From: Candidatus Nitrosopumilus sp.
GTDB taxonomy: Archaea > Thermoproteota > Nitrososphaeria > Nitrososphaerales > Nitrosopumilaceae
Reading direction: 5' to 3'
Assembly: GCA_029263475.1 (NCBI GenBank)
Contig: JAJCXK010000071.1
Location: forward strand, 1 to 64,000
Length of the DNA: 64,000 nt
Part shown: in pieces, positions 7,890 to 17,086 of the stretch
Layout of the letters: every line of letters begins with the position of its first letter
Position numbering within the stretch: the first letter of the stretch is position 1
Made by a program: the position numbers and the translations under genes
The notes under the pieces: generated by a model
Databases searched by the model: none
What the model saw: the letters and a program-made list of their open reading frames with translations, nothing else
What the model was told of the DNA's origin: nothing

Positions 7890-9028
7890 GAATTTCTTTC
7901 CTTTTTCATCTTTTCAAAATTCTCAAACACTACTTGTGTTGCCTCTTTTATTTCTCCCGTTGCAAAGACTGGAAGCAACTCTTTGATTGCAAACTTTGCT
8001 GATTCTTCTGACCCTAGGGCATTTATTGATAACCTGTACATTTCGTCATCTATGGCATTTGGTCTGTCCAGAAACACCGATGAATCTGAGACTTGCTTTG
8101 CACTGATTCTCCAAAAACATCTGAGAACCTGCGAATTCAGCCTTGCAATCTGTTCCTGAATGTGATCCGTTTCTATCTTTTCACCCTGGATATTTATCTC
8201 AATGATCGGTTTTTTTGTATCATCTGATATTTTTTCAGAAATCTCATCTATTGTCTTTGTAAGATCTGAATAATCTGTCTTAAATGATGCCTGTGGTCTT
8301 GCGTCTAGCTCAATCCAGTTTGGTATCGCGTCCTTTCCTGAAATATCTACCTCTAAGAATCCCTTTTTCACCTCTTTGATTCCCTCACTTGTTGTCAATT
8401 CAATGGAACCCGGATATGCGACAGGACCGTTGAGGTGACTAAACTGCTGTATATCCTTGTCGTGAAGATGACCCATTGCATAATATGTGAAATTCTTTGG
8501 TAGGTCAGTTGATTGTAGCTCTCCTGCAAACTTGTTGAATTCTGTAATTCCCTGATGTAACAATAAAATTTTATGACCTGAATGTTGTTGGGCTTTTTTG
8601 TCTATTGCTGCAAATTTTTCTTCATATTGAGAAATTTCTGTTTTTCTTATCTTATCAAAACCTGCTATGAGTATACCTTTGTAGTCTACAGGATTGCCTT
8701 GACCAACATACTTTGAAAATCCCAAGTTGTGATACACGTATGGAATGGGTGTAGTTCTGATCCTACTGATGTCGTGTTCTCCCAAAATAAAAAATGAGTC
8801 AATGTCATTTTGCTTTAGTCTCTTTAGTCCATTACCCATCTGCACAATCGCGGTTCCGTTGGGATTGGGTATGTGAAAAATATCTCCGGAAAAGATTACA
8901 AAATTGACATGATCTTTTATTGATGTGTCGATAGCCTGATTGAACACATCAAACACGTCTTGTTCACGTTCCTCTGAACCATACTGAACTAGTCCCAAAT
9001 GAGTATCTGAAATGTGTGAGAATAGCAT
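7886..9028 (-). CDS. mre11: DNA double-strand break repair nuclease Mre11
   Basis: A 380-residue calcineurin-like phosphoesterase. Metal-binding motifs are visible in order: SDTHLG (residues 7-12), SGDIFH (47-52), GEHD (83-86), LLHQG and MGHLH. The C-terminal half matches the capping and Rad50-binding region. It has endo- and exonuclease activity on DNA ends in the Mre11-Rad50 complex. Motif III reads GEHD where most homologues have GNHD, so a usual metal-ligand Asn is Glu here. It lies 1 bp downstream of herA and overlaps rad50 by 4 bp. Confidence 0.95.
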   Translation of the reverse strand: MLFSHISDTHLGLVQYGSEEREQDVFDVFNQAIDTSIKDHVNFVIFSGDIFHIPNPNGTAIVQMGNGLKRLKQNDIDSFFILGEHDISRIRTTPIPYVYHNLGFSKYVGQGNPVDYKGILIAGFDKIRKTEISQYEEKFAAIDKKAQQHSGHKILLLHQGITEFNKFAGELQSTDLPKNFTYYAMGHLHDKDIQQFSHLNGPVAYPGSIELTTSEGIKEVKKGFLEVDISGKDAIPNWIELDARPQASFKTDYSDLTKTIDEISEKISDDTKKPIIEINIQGEKIETDHIQEQIARLNSQVLRCFWRISAKQVSDSSVFLDRPNAIDDEMYRLSINALGSEESAKFAIKELLPVFATGEIKEATQVVFENFEKMKKERNS

Positions 9029-9029
9029 G

Positions 9030-10562
9030 TTAATCCAATAGCAAGTCTTTTTGCACCAGTCCTTGCGTTGATTCTACTGCAATGTCTTTCATCTTCTCTG
9101 CCTTTGCCCATGCGTTTACTGCGCTCTGATCTGCCCCCATTATCTTTTCCTTCACTTCGTCGACGTGTACTAATGATGGAAGATTTGTCCATTGCCCTAC
9201 TAGTACTGCATCTCCGACGTTAAGTGATGCGAGCTGTGCAATTAGTTCACGACTGGTGGACTCTGTAGCTGAGGCTATTTGTCTTTGGTCGTCTTCTTGG
9301 ATGATCTTCATGATTGCAAATGATCCCATCTGACTCAATACGTTTAGATCTACACTTCTGGGTCTTTGAGATACGACGCCCAGCCCCAGCCCGAACTTCC
9401 TTCCCTCTCTGGCTATCTTTGCTGCCCAATACTTTGCACTGGTATCGTGATCCTTTGGAATGAATACGTGCGCTTCCTCGATGATTATGAAAAGAGGTGA
9501 ACTGAATCTGAAGTTTCTCTCCTTCTTTGTTCTTCCATGTCGTGCTATGCTTGCATCCTTTCGATCCTTGAGCAGCTGCTGTAAGTAAAATGCGACGGCA
9601 ACGTTTGCTTGCTTTTCTGATAGCTCTGAAATGTTTAGGATATTCGTACGACCTTCCTTGATGAAGCTGATTGGATCTCCCATGTCAGGATCCAATATGT
9701 CCTCGAATCTTCTTTGGGCTTCCTCTATGATGTCTTGAACTCTGTATGCTGATGTCCTGATCTCTTTGATCTTCTTGTCTTCGGAATTTACGATAAAATC
9801 CACTTCGTTTTCCAGCTTGCTCCAAAATTCCTTTGATTCTTTGACATGTTTTGTAAATGCCATTCTTAAAACACGCTGCTGCACGTTTGCACCGTCTCTG
9901 ATCTCCAACACTTCTGAGAGTTGTTCCGCATCTAACAGTCTTGGATTAATTTTTGCGTCTATCACGTTGACCCGTGGAATATTCAGGCCTGTGTAATCAT
10001 TGTGATAATCAAATATTATGACGGTTCCTTTCAACTTTGAAATCTGTTTTGTTACTAGTGATACCAGGTTACTTTTCCCCATTCCTGTCATTGCCAAGAT
10101 TCCAAGATGTCTTGAAACAATTTTATCCAGATTCACTTTGGCATCCACTGACTTGTTACGTAGTAAATTCCCGATGCTTACCCATCCTTCTTTTTTGGGG
10201 CTGAATATTTCCTCTAGGTCCTGCTTTGTGGGTGGGGTAATTTTTGTACCTGGAATTGGTGGAATCGCAGGTATCATTGATTGCCCCCTTCGCAAATTCT
10301 CTAAAAATCCCAAAATCCCTATGTGTGCCGTGAACGTCTTGTCTCTTTTGTTGATCTCTGCAATTTCGGTACTTTCTGATGCCTCGTCAAAGTTCTTCAC
10401 ATCAGTAAATGCCGCACTCGAAATTGATGATCTTTCCACCAGTCCAAGAATTTCTCCCTCATCGGAATCTATCTTGATGTATTCTCCTACTGACAGGGCT
10501 CTGGAAGTCATTGCGGTTACGAATGTGGGTTTTGATTCGCCTATCACGTAACCTAAACTCAA
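9030..10562 (-). CDS. herA: HerA hexameric DNA helicase/translocase
   Basis: A 510-residue FtsK/HerA-type ATPase. It has an N-terminal HAS-barrel (about residues 1-100), a Walker A TGMGKSN (about 159-165), a Walker B-like FIIIEEAHVFIPK region and an arginine-finger/sensor region near VSQRPRSVD. HerA is a hexameric pump that works with NurA to resect DNA ends opened by Mre11-Rad50, producing 3' overhangs for RadA. It overlaps the nurA stop by 4 bp and ends 1 bp before the mre11 start, so it is clearly part of the four-gene operon. Confidence 0.95.
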   Translation of the reverse strand: MSLGYVIGESKPTFVTAMTSRALSVGEYIKIDSDEGEILGLVERSSISSAAFTDVKNFDEASESTEIAEINKRDKTFTAHIGILGFLENLRRGQSMIPAIPPIPGTKITPPTKQDLEEIFSPKKEGWVSIGNLLRNKSVDAKVNLDKIVSRHLGILAMTGMGKSNLVSLVTKQISKLKGTVIIFDYHNDYTGLNIPRVNVIDAKINPRLLDAEQLSEVLEIRDGANVQQRVLRMAFTKHVKESKEFWSKLENEVDFIVNSEDKKIKEIRTSAYRVQDIIEEAQRRFEDILDPDMGDPISFIKEGRTNILNISELSEKQANVAVAFYLQQLLKDRKDASIARHGRTKKERNFRFSSPLFIIIEEAHVFIPKDHDTSAKYWAAKIAREGRKFGLGLGVVSQRPRSVDLNVLSQMGSFAIMKIIQEDDQRQIASATESTSRELIAQLASLNVGDAVLVGQWTNLPSLVHVDEVKEKIMGADQSAVNAWAKAEKMKDIAVESTQGLVQKDLLLD

Positions 10563-11395
10563 CCCAGTACCTCACGTGAACCTATTTCGTTGCTTAAACC
10601 TAACAAGCTAATCATCTTTGAAAGTTCTTTGTCAGATATTTTACAGTTATTGTGAGCAAGCTTGAGTGAATATGGATATCCTCCCACGCTGGTTTTGAAT
10701 AGTTTGTTCATCGTCGATCTTATTTTATCTTCATCGTGGTGTTCGCCCAGAAACTCCAGCTTGATGATGGGGGTTGAATCACTCAATCTTACAAATGTTG
10801 AGGAGATTATTTTATCTGTCCCGTATTTTTTTTCTACGAATATTTTACTAAATCCTGGATTGTTTGTTACGTGGTTATAGTAGAAAATGTCTCCTGCAAG
10901 AGATCCTAGTTTTTCAAACTGTTTTCTAGTGTTTGATGTCTTTGCGACAAAGATCACATTGTCTTTCTTCATCATCGTTTTAACAATCAATGATCCCAAT
11001 CTCGCTTGTCTCGTCATCAGTTGAGAATGAAGTGAGCCATCCATAAGCACCATGTCCACGTCGTCTACAGTTTTCTCACATGCCTCTATTTCCATTTTAC
11101 TAGCTATGCTTGAAATGTCGTCTGCTGCACCAAGCCCTGATTGATGTAGATCTACCAATACCTCGCCATCATATTTTACTGAAACTGCCGTAGTTGCCCA
11201 CAGCTCAATACCTTGAAATTTTGTGTTGTTGAAACTGCTATCAATTCCAGCTGTGATCACTTCTTCTTTTGTAGGCGTGAATTCTATCCAATTCTCTCGT
11301 GCTTTTTGTAAAATCTGCTCAAACTTTGGACCTTTTAGAATTCCAAGCATCTTGTCTCTGTTAAGAATAGCATCTTTGTATACGGTATTGAGCAC
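10559..11395 (-). CDS. nurA: NurA 5'-3' nuclease
   Basis: A 278-residue protein of the NurA family. The first catalytic Asp lies in AGIDSSFN (about residue 51), another acidic motif is VLMDGSLHS, and a C-terminal His/Asn region (LAHNNCKIS) follows. NurA degrades the 5' strand when driven by HerA. It is the first gene of the resection operon. The divergent side opposite is free of genes until the convergent secreted protein at 11469, so the promoter lies in about 11396-11468. Confidence 0.93.
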   Translation of the reverse strand: MLNTVYKDAILNRDKMLGILKGPKFEQILQKARENWIEFTPTKEEVITAGIDSSFNNTKFQGIELWATTAVSVKYDGEVLVDLHQSGLGAADDISSIASKMEIEACEKTVDDVDMVLMDGSLHSQLMTRQARLGSLIVKTMMKKDNVIFVAKTSNTRKQFEKLGSLAGDIFYYNHVTNNPGFSKIFVEKKYGTDKIISSTFVRLSDSTPIIKLEFLGEHHDEDKIRSTMNKLFKTSVGGYPYSLKLAHNNCKISDKELSKMISLLGLSNEIGSREVLG

Positions 11396-11468
11396 AACAA
11401 TACTTTGCCGGTTTGAATAAAATCTTTAGGTTATGTTAAACTTTGACAAAGATGATCTACCAAATCCT

Positions 11469-12449
11469 TTATCCTATTCTGCCATTTAGAATAATTTTTT
11501 CATCCGTATTTGATGGGGTGGATCTGTCAATGTATCTGATCTCATACTTGTCTCCGATGTGAACTGGCTTTCCATCTATCTCTCGTGGGATCTTAATCAT
11601 TACTTCAAATGTACTTGTGTTGGGGCCTGTTTCAATTAGGTATGCGGAATTTGCATCAAATCTTGGATTGGCAAGTGTGGTCCTGATCCCTCCTTCTCCT
11701 CTGAATTCTAATTTACTTAGAGATATTTTGTCCTCGTCTTTTGAGTCTCTGTTTGCATCCGGCTCATAAATTCTTACAACAAACTCGTGTCCAATTCTGG
11801 AACCGCCTCCAGATGACTCTATGTTGGCAAATGTTTTCGTAAGTGGGATTGATTTTACCAGTACTCTTTTATCTCCTGAATGATCGGAATTATCAAGATA
11901 TTTTATCAATACGATGTCATTTTGATTCAGCTTCCTTCCGTCAATTGTATCTGGCAATTTCAGCTTGATGTAAAATTTACCCGTGTCCTGCCCCGTCTCA
12001 ATCATATTTTTAGGACCGTCAATTGCAATTCCGTCAATTGTAAATTCAAACAATCCTTGAATCGGAATAACCTCAACTCCCCCATGTGCCACGTTCAAAT
12101 CATGATCTGTGATGTAAAAATTCACTATTGACATGCTTGATGCTGGAACTGTCTCAATCTCTTTTTCTGATGCTGGAACGGTCCTAATCTCCTTTTGCAA
12201 ATCTGTAAATTTTATTGAATTAAACAGCATTCCTCTCTGATGCATCTTTTCAACTGTTTCTGGTTTTACACAAGCAGGCGTGCCGTTATTTCTAATCACC
12301 AATTCTAACCCTGTGTTGCACTGAATTTCTTCCACCAAAATGCCGTTTTTCAACTGTTTTTTGGGTGATTCCATGTCCGCATTGGCAAAACTCATCATTG
12401 AAAGTATCGTTATTGTCATGATGCTAAACAAAATTTTATTTGAACTCAA
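11469..12449 (-). CDS. Secreted protein with repeated S-layer-like beta domains
   Basis: A 326-residue protein with a signal peptide ending SFANAD. A short module (CNTGLELVIRNNGTPACVKP) with two Cys is, to my knowledge, recurrent in thaumarchaeal secreted proteins. Two similar beta-sandwich domains follow, each with an ETGxxTxxFxxxxKxP pattern (IETGQDTGKFYIKLKLP and IETGPNTSTFEVMIKIP), a pattern seen in thaumarchaeal S-layer-like proteins. It lacks an obvious C-terminal anchor. A short internal duplication (VPASEKEIETVPAS) follows the Cys module. Probable role: cell-surface or extracellular structure. Confidence 0.7.
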   Translation of the reverse strand: MSSNKILFSIMTITILSMMSFANADMESPKKQLKNGILVEEIQCNTGLELVIRNNGTPACVKPETVEKMHQRGMLFNSIKFTDLQKEIRTVPASEKEIETVPASSMSIVNFYITDHDLNVAHGGVEVIPIQGLFEFTIDGIAIDGPKNMIETGQDTGKFYIKLKLPDTIDGRKLNQNDIVLIKYLDNSDHSGDKRVLVKSIPLTKTFANIESSGGGSRIGHEFVVRIYEPDANRDSKDEDKISLSKLEFRGEGGIRTTLANPRFDANSAYLIETGPNTSTFEVMIKIPREIDGKPVHIGDKYEIRYIDRSTPSNTDEKIILNGRIG

Positions 12450-12546
12450 GATTTGTTTTGTTTTAGTTTTTTTATCTTAAATAGATTGATGGTGAATCAT
12501 TCTTGATTTTTCTTTAGCATCATATTGGAGAGTGTTTTTTCAATAG

Positions 12547-13119
12547 ATGGAAGAAATTTTGGAATTGGTAAGAGATGCTGAACTGTTTGCAAAAGAAAAA
12601 CTTTCTGGACTTGTCAGAAACGATGGAATAATTTCATGTTCAAAACATTTGGATGACGTAGTAAATCGACTAAAGAGTTTGGGTGTGGTAGATGAGGAAA
12701 TCCTTTGTTCAGGTTGGCTTCATGATACTATGGAACAGACTGATCTAAGCTTTGATGATTTGTACGAGAGATTTGGCAGCAAAGTTGCAGTATCCGTGTC
12801 GGATCTTACTCCGGACATGACGTTGTCAAAAAAGAAGAGAGAGCAGGCATATGTCAGACAGCTTGGGGATTCTTCATTTGATTCAAAGATGATTAAATTG
12901 TGTGATATCTCTGCAAACTTGAGTGATCTAAAAAACTATGACACGTCAAAATCGAAAAAATTACGTCTGGTGAGGCAACAGAGACGTTATCTGTTGGCAG
13001 TCAAAGATGATTTATTATCCAACATCGACTATCCCAAAATTCAAACTCTGCTGGCAAGTATAGAACAAGTACTAAACAGATTTGCTAAAAGACCGTCTAA
13101 AACCAAATCAAAACAATAG
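12547..13119 (+). CDS. HD-domain hydrolase, RelA/SpoT- or MESH1-like
   Basis: A 190-residue HD phosphohydrolase. The metal-binding set is visible: His in SKHLDDV, the HD pair in GWLHDTMEQT (about residues 58-67) and a later Asp in LCDISANL. The spacing and the phrase LHDTMEQTDLSFDDLYERFG resemble (p)ppGpp hydrolase domains (LHDxxEDT...ERFG). No synthetase or TGS domain is present, so it is a stand-alone small hydrolase like MESH1. The substrate is inferred only. It is monocistronic, with nadX 54 bp downstream. Confidence 0.75.
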   Translation: MEEILELVRDAELFAKEKLSGLVRNDGIISCSKHLDDVVNRLKSLGVVDEEILCSGWLHDTMEQTDLSFDDLYERFGSKVAVSVSDLTPDMTLSKKKREQAYVRQLGDSSFDSKMIKLCDISANLSDLKNYDTSKSKKLRLVRQQRRYLLAVKDDLLSNIDYPKIQTLLASIEQVLNRFAKRPSKTKSKQ

Positions 13120-13173
13120 TGATTTTTGTGTAATTGCTAGAATTAATTAAGTAATCTTTTCTAATGATACTGT

Positions 13174-13992
13174 TTGACACGAATTGGTCTGTTAGGGTGT
13201 GGTGTGATTGGTACTCAAATTGCAATTGCAATCGACTCTGGCAAAATCCCTGCAACCCTTACTCATGTATATGATGATTCCAAAGAGGCATCTACAATAT
13301 TGGTTGAAAAATTAAAAAACAAACCTGAGATTGTTGAAAATCCTCATCTGCTATCTTCTCATCCGGTAAACATCATAGTTGAGGCCGCATCTCAAGATGC
13401 TGTAAGGGATGTCGGATTGAGTGTTCTTCAAAATAAGCGTGATTTTATGATCATGAGTGTTGGAGCGCTACTTGATGAATCAATCTATGAGATATTGTCT
13501 GATGCTTGCAAGGACTTCAAAAAAACAATACTTCTTCCCTCTGGTGCAATTGCCGGTCTGGACGGAATTAAATCGGTTAAGGATGAGCTAGAATCTGTAT
13601 CTATCACAACAACCAAACATCCTCGTTCCTTAATGGGTGCAAAGTTTTTTGAACATTCCGAAATTAGTTTGAATTCTATCAATTCACCAACGGTGATTTT
13701 TGAAGGATCTGCAAAAGAAGCAGTATCTTTATTCCCTGCAAACATCAACGTTGCAGCACTGCTCTCTTTGTCTGGAATTGGCAGTGACAAAACTGGTGTA
13801 AAAATTGTCGCTGATCCTGATGCTGATAAAAATACTCATCATATAGAGGCCTTTGGAAAATTTGGAAAGATGGCCTTCACCATTGAGAACTTTCCAGATC
13901 CTGAAAATTCAAAAACGAGCAGGTTGGCCATTTTATCTGCTATAGAAACTCTGAAAAAATACTGCTCGGATGATATTCAGATCGGCACATAA
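13174..13992 (+). CDS. nadX: L-aspartate dehydrogenase NadX
   Basis: A 272-residue NAD(P)-binding protein with an N-terminal Rossmann motif GLLGCGVIG and the family phrase VGALLDESIY and LPSGAIAGLDGI typical of archaeal aspartate dehydrogenase. It oxidises L-aspartate to iminoaspartate, the substrate of NadA, replacing NadB. The start is TTG (TTG ACA CGA). nadA lies 93 bp downstream, so the quinolinate pathway is encoded together. Confidence 0.9.
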   Translation: MTRIGLLGCGVIGTQIAIAIDSGKIPATLTHVYDDSKEASTILVEKLKNKPEIVENPHLLSSHPVNIIVEAASQDAVRDVGLSVLQNKRDFMIMSVGALLDESIYEILSDACKDFKKTILLPSGAIAGLDGIKSVKDELESVSITTTKHPRSLMGAKFFEHSEISLNSINSPTVIFEGSAKEAVSLFPANINVAALLSLSGIGSDKTGVKIVADPDADKNTHHIEAFGKFGKMAFTIENFPDPENSKTSRLAILSAIETLKKYCSDDIQIGT

Positions 13993-14085
13993 TATGGCAA
14001 TAATTGCCACATTTGGCGATTTTCTAGAAAATTTTGGTCTACTTCATATTCTTTAAATCCAATCTGATTTGAGTTTCTACTGTTT

Positions 14086-15042
14086 ATGCTGATGCAACAA
14101 TCATCTCATCTTAAAGATGAGATTTTGAGACTGAAAAAAGAAAAGGATGTGGTAATTTTGGCACACAATTATCAAATTCCTGACGTGCAAGATGTGGCTG
14201 ACTTTACTGGGGATTCTTTGGGTCTCTCTAGGCAGGCAGCTACAGTTTCGCAAAAGACTATCTTGTTTTGTGGTGTAAACTTTATGGCCGAGACTGCCGC
14301 AATTATCAGTCCTCAAAAAACTGTTTTAATTCCTGATTTGGAAGCTGGCTGCTCGTTATCTGACTCTATCACCGTTGATGAATTACGCAATTGGAAAAAA
14401 CAGCATCCTGGTGCTATTGCAGTTGGGTATGTCAATACCACTGCGGAAATCAAAGCAGAACTTGATTATTGCTGTACCTCGTCAAATGCTGTGAATGTAG
14501 TAAAAGCAATTCCTGATGATCGAGATATTTTATTTCTACCTGACATGTTTCTTGGCTCTTACGTTGCAAAAATGACTGGGAGAAAGAATATGCACATTTG
14601 GGCTGGTGAGTGTCATGTTCATGCTGGAATCACTCCTGAGGATGTCACTAAAAAATTAAACTCTATGAAGGACACTGAGTTCGTGATTCATCCTGAATGC
14701 AGCTGCACCACTCCTTTGATGTATGATGTTGCAGACGGCAGCTTTGATGATCAAAAAGTCTCAATTCTTTCTACTGAGGGGATGCTAAATCATGTAAAAA
14801 AGTCAAACGCAAAGAACTTTGTTGTTGCCACTGAGACCGGGATTCTATATCGTATGAAGAAAGACAATCCTGATAAAACCTTCATTCCAGCTTCTGAAAA
14901 AGCTGAATGTCAGTATATGAAAATGATCACGCTTGAGAAGGTGTATGACGCATTGGTGCATGAAAAAAATATTGTCACTGTTCCAAAAGTCATTGCTGAC
15001 AAGGCCCGTTTGGCCATAGATAGAATGCTTGCAATTAGTTAA
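14086..15042 (+). CDS. nadA: Quinolinate synthase NadA
   Basis: A 318-residue protein matching NadA throughout. It contains ILAHNYQIPDVQDVAD, the Cys in LFCGVNFMAET, DLEAGCSLSD, the second conserved Cys region in DYCCTSSN and the third in HPECSCTTP. Three of the Cys ligate a [4Fe-4S] cluster. It condenses iminoaspartate with dihydroxyacetone phosphate to give quinolinate. It sits between nadX and a small TPR gene, with nadC convergent beyond. Confidence 0.95.
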   Translation: MLMQQSSHLKDEILRLKKEKDVVILAHNYQIPDVQDVADFTGDSLGLSRQAATVSQKTILFCGVNFMAETAAIISPQKTVLIPDLEAGCSLSDSITVDELRNWKKQHPGAIAVGYVNTTAEIKAELDYCCTSSNAVNVVKAIPDDRDILFLPDMFLGSYVAKMTGRKNMHIWAGECHVHAGITPEDVTKKLNSMKDTEFVIHPECSCTTPLMYDVADGSFDDQKVSILSTEGMLNHVKKSNAKNFVVATETGILYRMKKDNPDKTFIPASEKAECQYMKMITLEKVYDALVHEKNIVTVPKVIADKARLAIDRMLAIS

Positions 15043-15058
15043 ACAGTGTGTGTGATTT

Positions 15059-15451
15059 TTGACCGGATTGTTTGGCAGGACTTCAAAAGATCCTAATCTC
15101 AAAACCAATGTTGAAAAATTTAAAGAATTTAAGAAACTGCTTAAGGCAAAAAAATACGATGAATCTTTGAATGCAGGTCTGAATCTATTAAAGACAGCGC
15201 CGAATCATCATGATGCATTGTTCATGGTGGGGAGCATTTATTATTTAAAAAACAAGCACAGGTTGGCAGTCTCATACTTTGAAAAATCCCTTGGCATCGG
15301 AGAATATGACGTCGATGTATTGCTTTTGAAAGCCTATTCTCATCAAAAATTAGGTGAACACAAGCGAGCAATTTCCTGCTGTGAGAAAATTTTGGAAATT
15401 GATCCAAAAAATAAATCCGTGGATGAACTACTGCGAGAATTAGAACTTTAA
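15059..15451 (+). CDS. Small TPR-repeat protein
   Basis: A 130-residue helical protein of about three tetratricopeptide repeats, with the typical spacing of Ala, Gly, Tyr and Pro (ALFMVGSIYYLKNKHRLAVS, LEIDPKN). It begins with TTG 16 bp after the nadA stop and ends overlapping the convergent nadC stop by 4 bp. Such small TPR proteins are interaction modules; the partner is unknown and a link to NAD synthesis is only positional. Confidence 0.75.
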   Translation: MTGLFGRTSKDPNLKTNVEKFKEFKKLLKAKKYDESLNAGLNLLKTAPNHHDALFMVGSIYYLKNKHRLAVSYFEKSLGIGEYDVDVLLLKAYSHQKLGEHKRAISCCEKILEIDPKNKSVDELLRELEL

Positions 15452-16269
15452 ATCTCCAAGCTCATGTCAATTCCTTGAACCGAATTTGTAATGCTTCCAA
15501 CTGAGATAATGTCTACCTCTGTTTGTCCGTATTTTGAAATATTTTTTATGTTGATTCCTCCTGATGCTTCGATCTTCACTTTGCTTCGAAGTTTTTGATC
15601 CTTGAGTGTCTTGATGGCCTTTTTAATTTGAGATGGGGTAAAATTATCTAGCATGATTATCGTTGCATTCTCTTTTGCTGCAAGCACTGCATCTTCTATA
15701 TTCTCAACCTCGACCTCGAATTTTATGTGTTTCTTCTTCGTTTTTTTAATCAATGTCTGCAGCGATTCCCCTACTGCGATATGATTATCCTTTATCATCA
15801 CCATTTCATCTAGTCTTAATCTGTGTTTTTTACCTCCTCCAATCTCAACCGCCTCTTTGTCAAAATATCTTAGTCCTGGAGCTGTTTTTCTTGTAGCGTA
15901 AAGTTTTGTCTTCTTTGGAATTTTTTTAACCATTTCATTTGTCTGAGTTGCGATCCCACTCATTCTTGTGAGGAGATTGAGAACAGTTCTTTCGCATGTC
16001 AGTATGTTTTTTGCATCTCCTGTGATGATCATAATGCTTTGATTTGGTTTTATTCTGGAGCCGTCTTTTTTTAAAATTCTGGTGTGGCATTTCTTTAATT
16101 TGAAAATCTCTTTCGCATAGGATGCCCCTGCCACAATGGCGTTTTCTCTGGAAATAATTCTAACAGATATTCTTTTCTTGTCTAAAAGCGCACTTGTGAT
16201 GTCTCCTTTTCCAATATCTTCGTCAAGAAATTGAGCTAATTGTTTCTTGGAATTAAATTTCAATGTCAT
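15448..16269 (-). CDS. nadC: Nicotinate-nucleotide pyrophosphorylase NadC
   Basis: A 273-residue quinolinate phosphoribosyltransferase. Motifs include EDIGKGDITS near the N-terminus, NLLTRMSGIAT, TRKTAPGLRYFDKEAV, GGKKHRLRLDEMVMIKDNH and the C-terminal EASGGI...VDIISVG phosphate site. It converts quinolinate and PRPP to nicotinate mononucleotide, completing the NadX-NadA-NadC route. It is transcribed convergently to nadA. Confidence 0.95.
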   Translation of the reverse strand: MTLKFNSKKQLAQFLDEDIGKGDITSALLDKKRISVRIISRENAIVAGASYAKEIFKLKKCHTRILKKDGSRIKPNQSIMIITGDAKNILTCERTVLNLLTRMSGIATQTNEMVKKIPKKTKLYATRKTAPGLRYFDKEAVEIGGGKKHRLRLDEMVMIKDNHIAVGESLQTLIKKTKKKHIKFEVEVENIEDAVLAAKENATIIMLDNFTPSQIKKAIKTLKDQKLRSKVKIEASGGINIKNISKYGQTEVDIISVGSITNSVQGIDMSLEI

Positions 16270-16308
16270 TATTTAACGATAATGTAATTTTAAAGATTTA
16301 GAAACTTT

Positions 16309-16497
16309 CTATGTTACTTTGATTGCATACTTGCCTTTTTTTGTAATGTTGAGTGTTTTTGAGATTTCTGAATTTGTAGGATCAACAACTAGTACAACTC
16401 CGTTCCAATCTGGCGTCAAGTCTGATGATTTACAACTCGGACACACTTTGAGAGTAGTTACAAATTTACATTTACGACATGCCATTTCTCTAGCCAT
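16309..16497 (-). CDS. spt4: Transcription elongation factor Spt4 (RpoE'')
   Basis: A 62-residue zinc protein: MACRKCKF (C-x2-C) and KVCPSCKS (C-x2-C) form the zinc site, followed by the Spt4 beta strands (DWNGVVLVVDP, GKYAIKV). It partners Spt5 to stabilise elongating RNA polymerase. The frame is open well upstream, but ATG at 16497 lies 1 bp after the rpo7 stop, gives the family length and begins MAREMACRKC. Confidence 0.93.
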   Translation of the reverse strand: MAREMACRKCKFVTTLKVCPSCKSSDLTPDWNGVVLVVDPTNSEISKTLNITKKGKYAIKVT

Positions 16498-16498
16498 C

Positions 16499-17086
16499 TT
16501 AACTTGCCTCTGCTTTAGTTGGTTCATCTGAACCGCCGTTGGCTTTTTTAATTTCTTCTGCAATCCATTCATCTGCACCCAGGAATGGTTGTCTACATGT
16601 AATTCCGATTTTACCCATAGCAGCTGCCTTACCAAGTGAAACTGCGGTGATTCTTGCACGGAGTACTGAGCCCACTTTGAGAGTTCTTCCACTTTGATTA
16701 GCTAAAATCATTCCCGACTTGACATCACTCTTTAGATAATCATCCATCACTTGTGACAAGTGAAGTAACGCATCTGTTGGACCGATTCTGACAAATGCTC
16801 CAAAGTCAGTGATGTCTACAATTTCACCTTGGACAATTTCTTGTAATTTTGGATAAAATGTCAATGCTTCAAATTCAACTTTATGAAAAGTTCCACCGTC
16901 TCCGGCGATCATTTTTCCCATTTCGTCTACTTTTGCATCTAAAATCATTATGATGTAGCCTAAATCTGCATTAATCATGCTCTCGTATTTTTCTTTGAGA
17001 ATGTTTACTGCTGCCTTTTTGAGCGTGGTTCCAAACAGTCTTGGGGGAATCCTAACAACATCAACTAGGGTGGATATAGAAAACAA
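16499..17086 (-). CDS. rpo7: RNA polymerase subunit Rpo7 (RpoE')
   Basis: A 195-residue Rpo7/RPB7 homologue. It has an N-terminal RNP-like domain (VRIPPRLFG at the start) and a C-terminal S1 domain (VQGEIVDITDFGAFVRIGP, ALLHLSQV). With Rpo4 it forms the stalk of archaeal RNA polymerase. The start is TTG (TTG TTT TCT). The gene precedes spt4 with a 1-bp gap, the usual archaeal arrangement. Confidence 0.94.
   Translation of the reverse strand: MFSISTLVDVVRIPPRLFGTTLKKAAVNILKEKYESMINADLGYIIMILDAKVDEMGKMIAGDGGTFHKVEFEALTFYPKLQEIVQGEIVDITDFGAFVRIGPTDALLHLSQVMDDYLKSDVKSGMILANQSGRTLKVGSVLRARITAVSLGKAAAMGKIGITCRQPFLGADEWIAEEIKKANGGSDEPTKAEAS

Noticed and set aside
16498-16692. Upstream extension of the Spt4 frame
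   Set aside because: Lies within rpo7; the family starts at MAREMACRKC.
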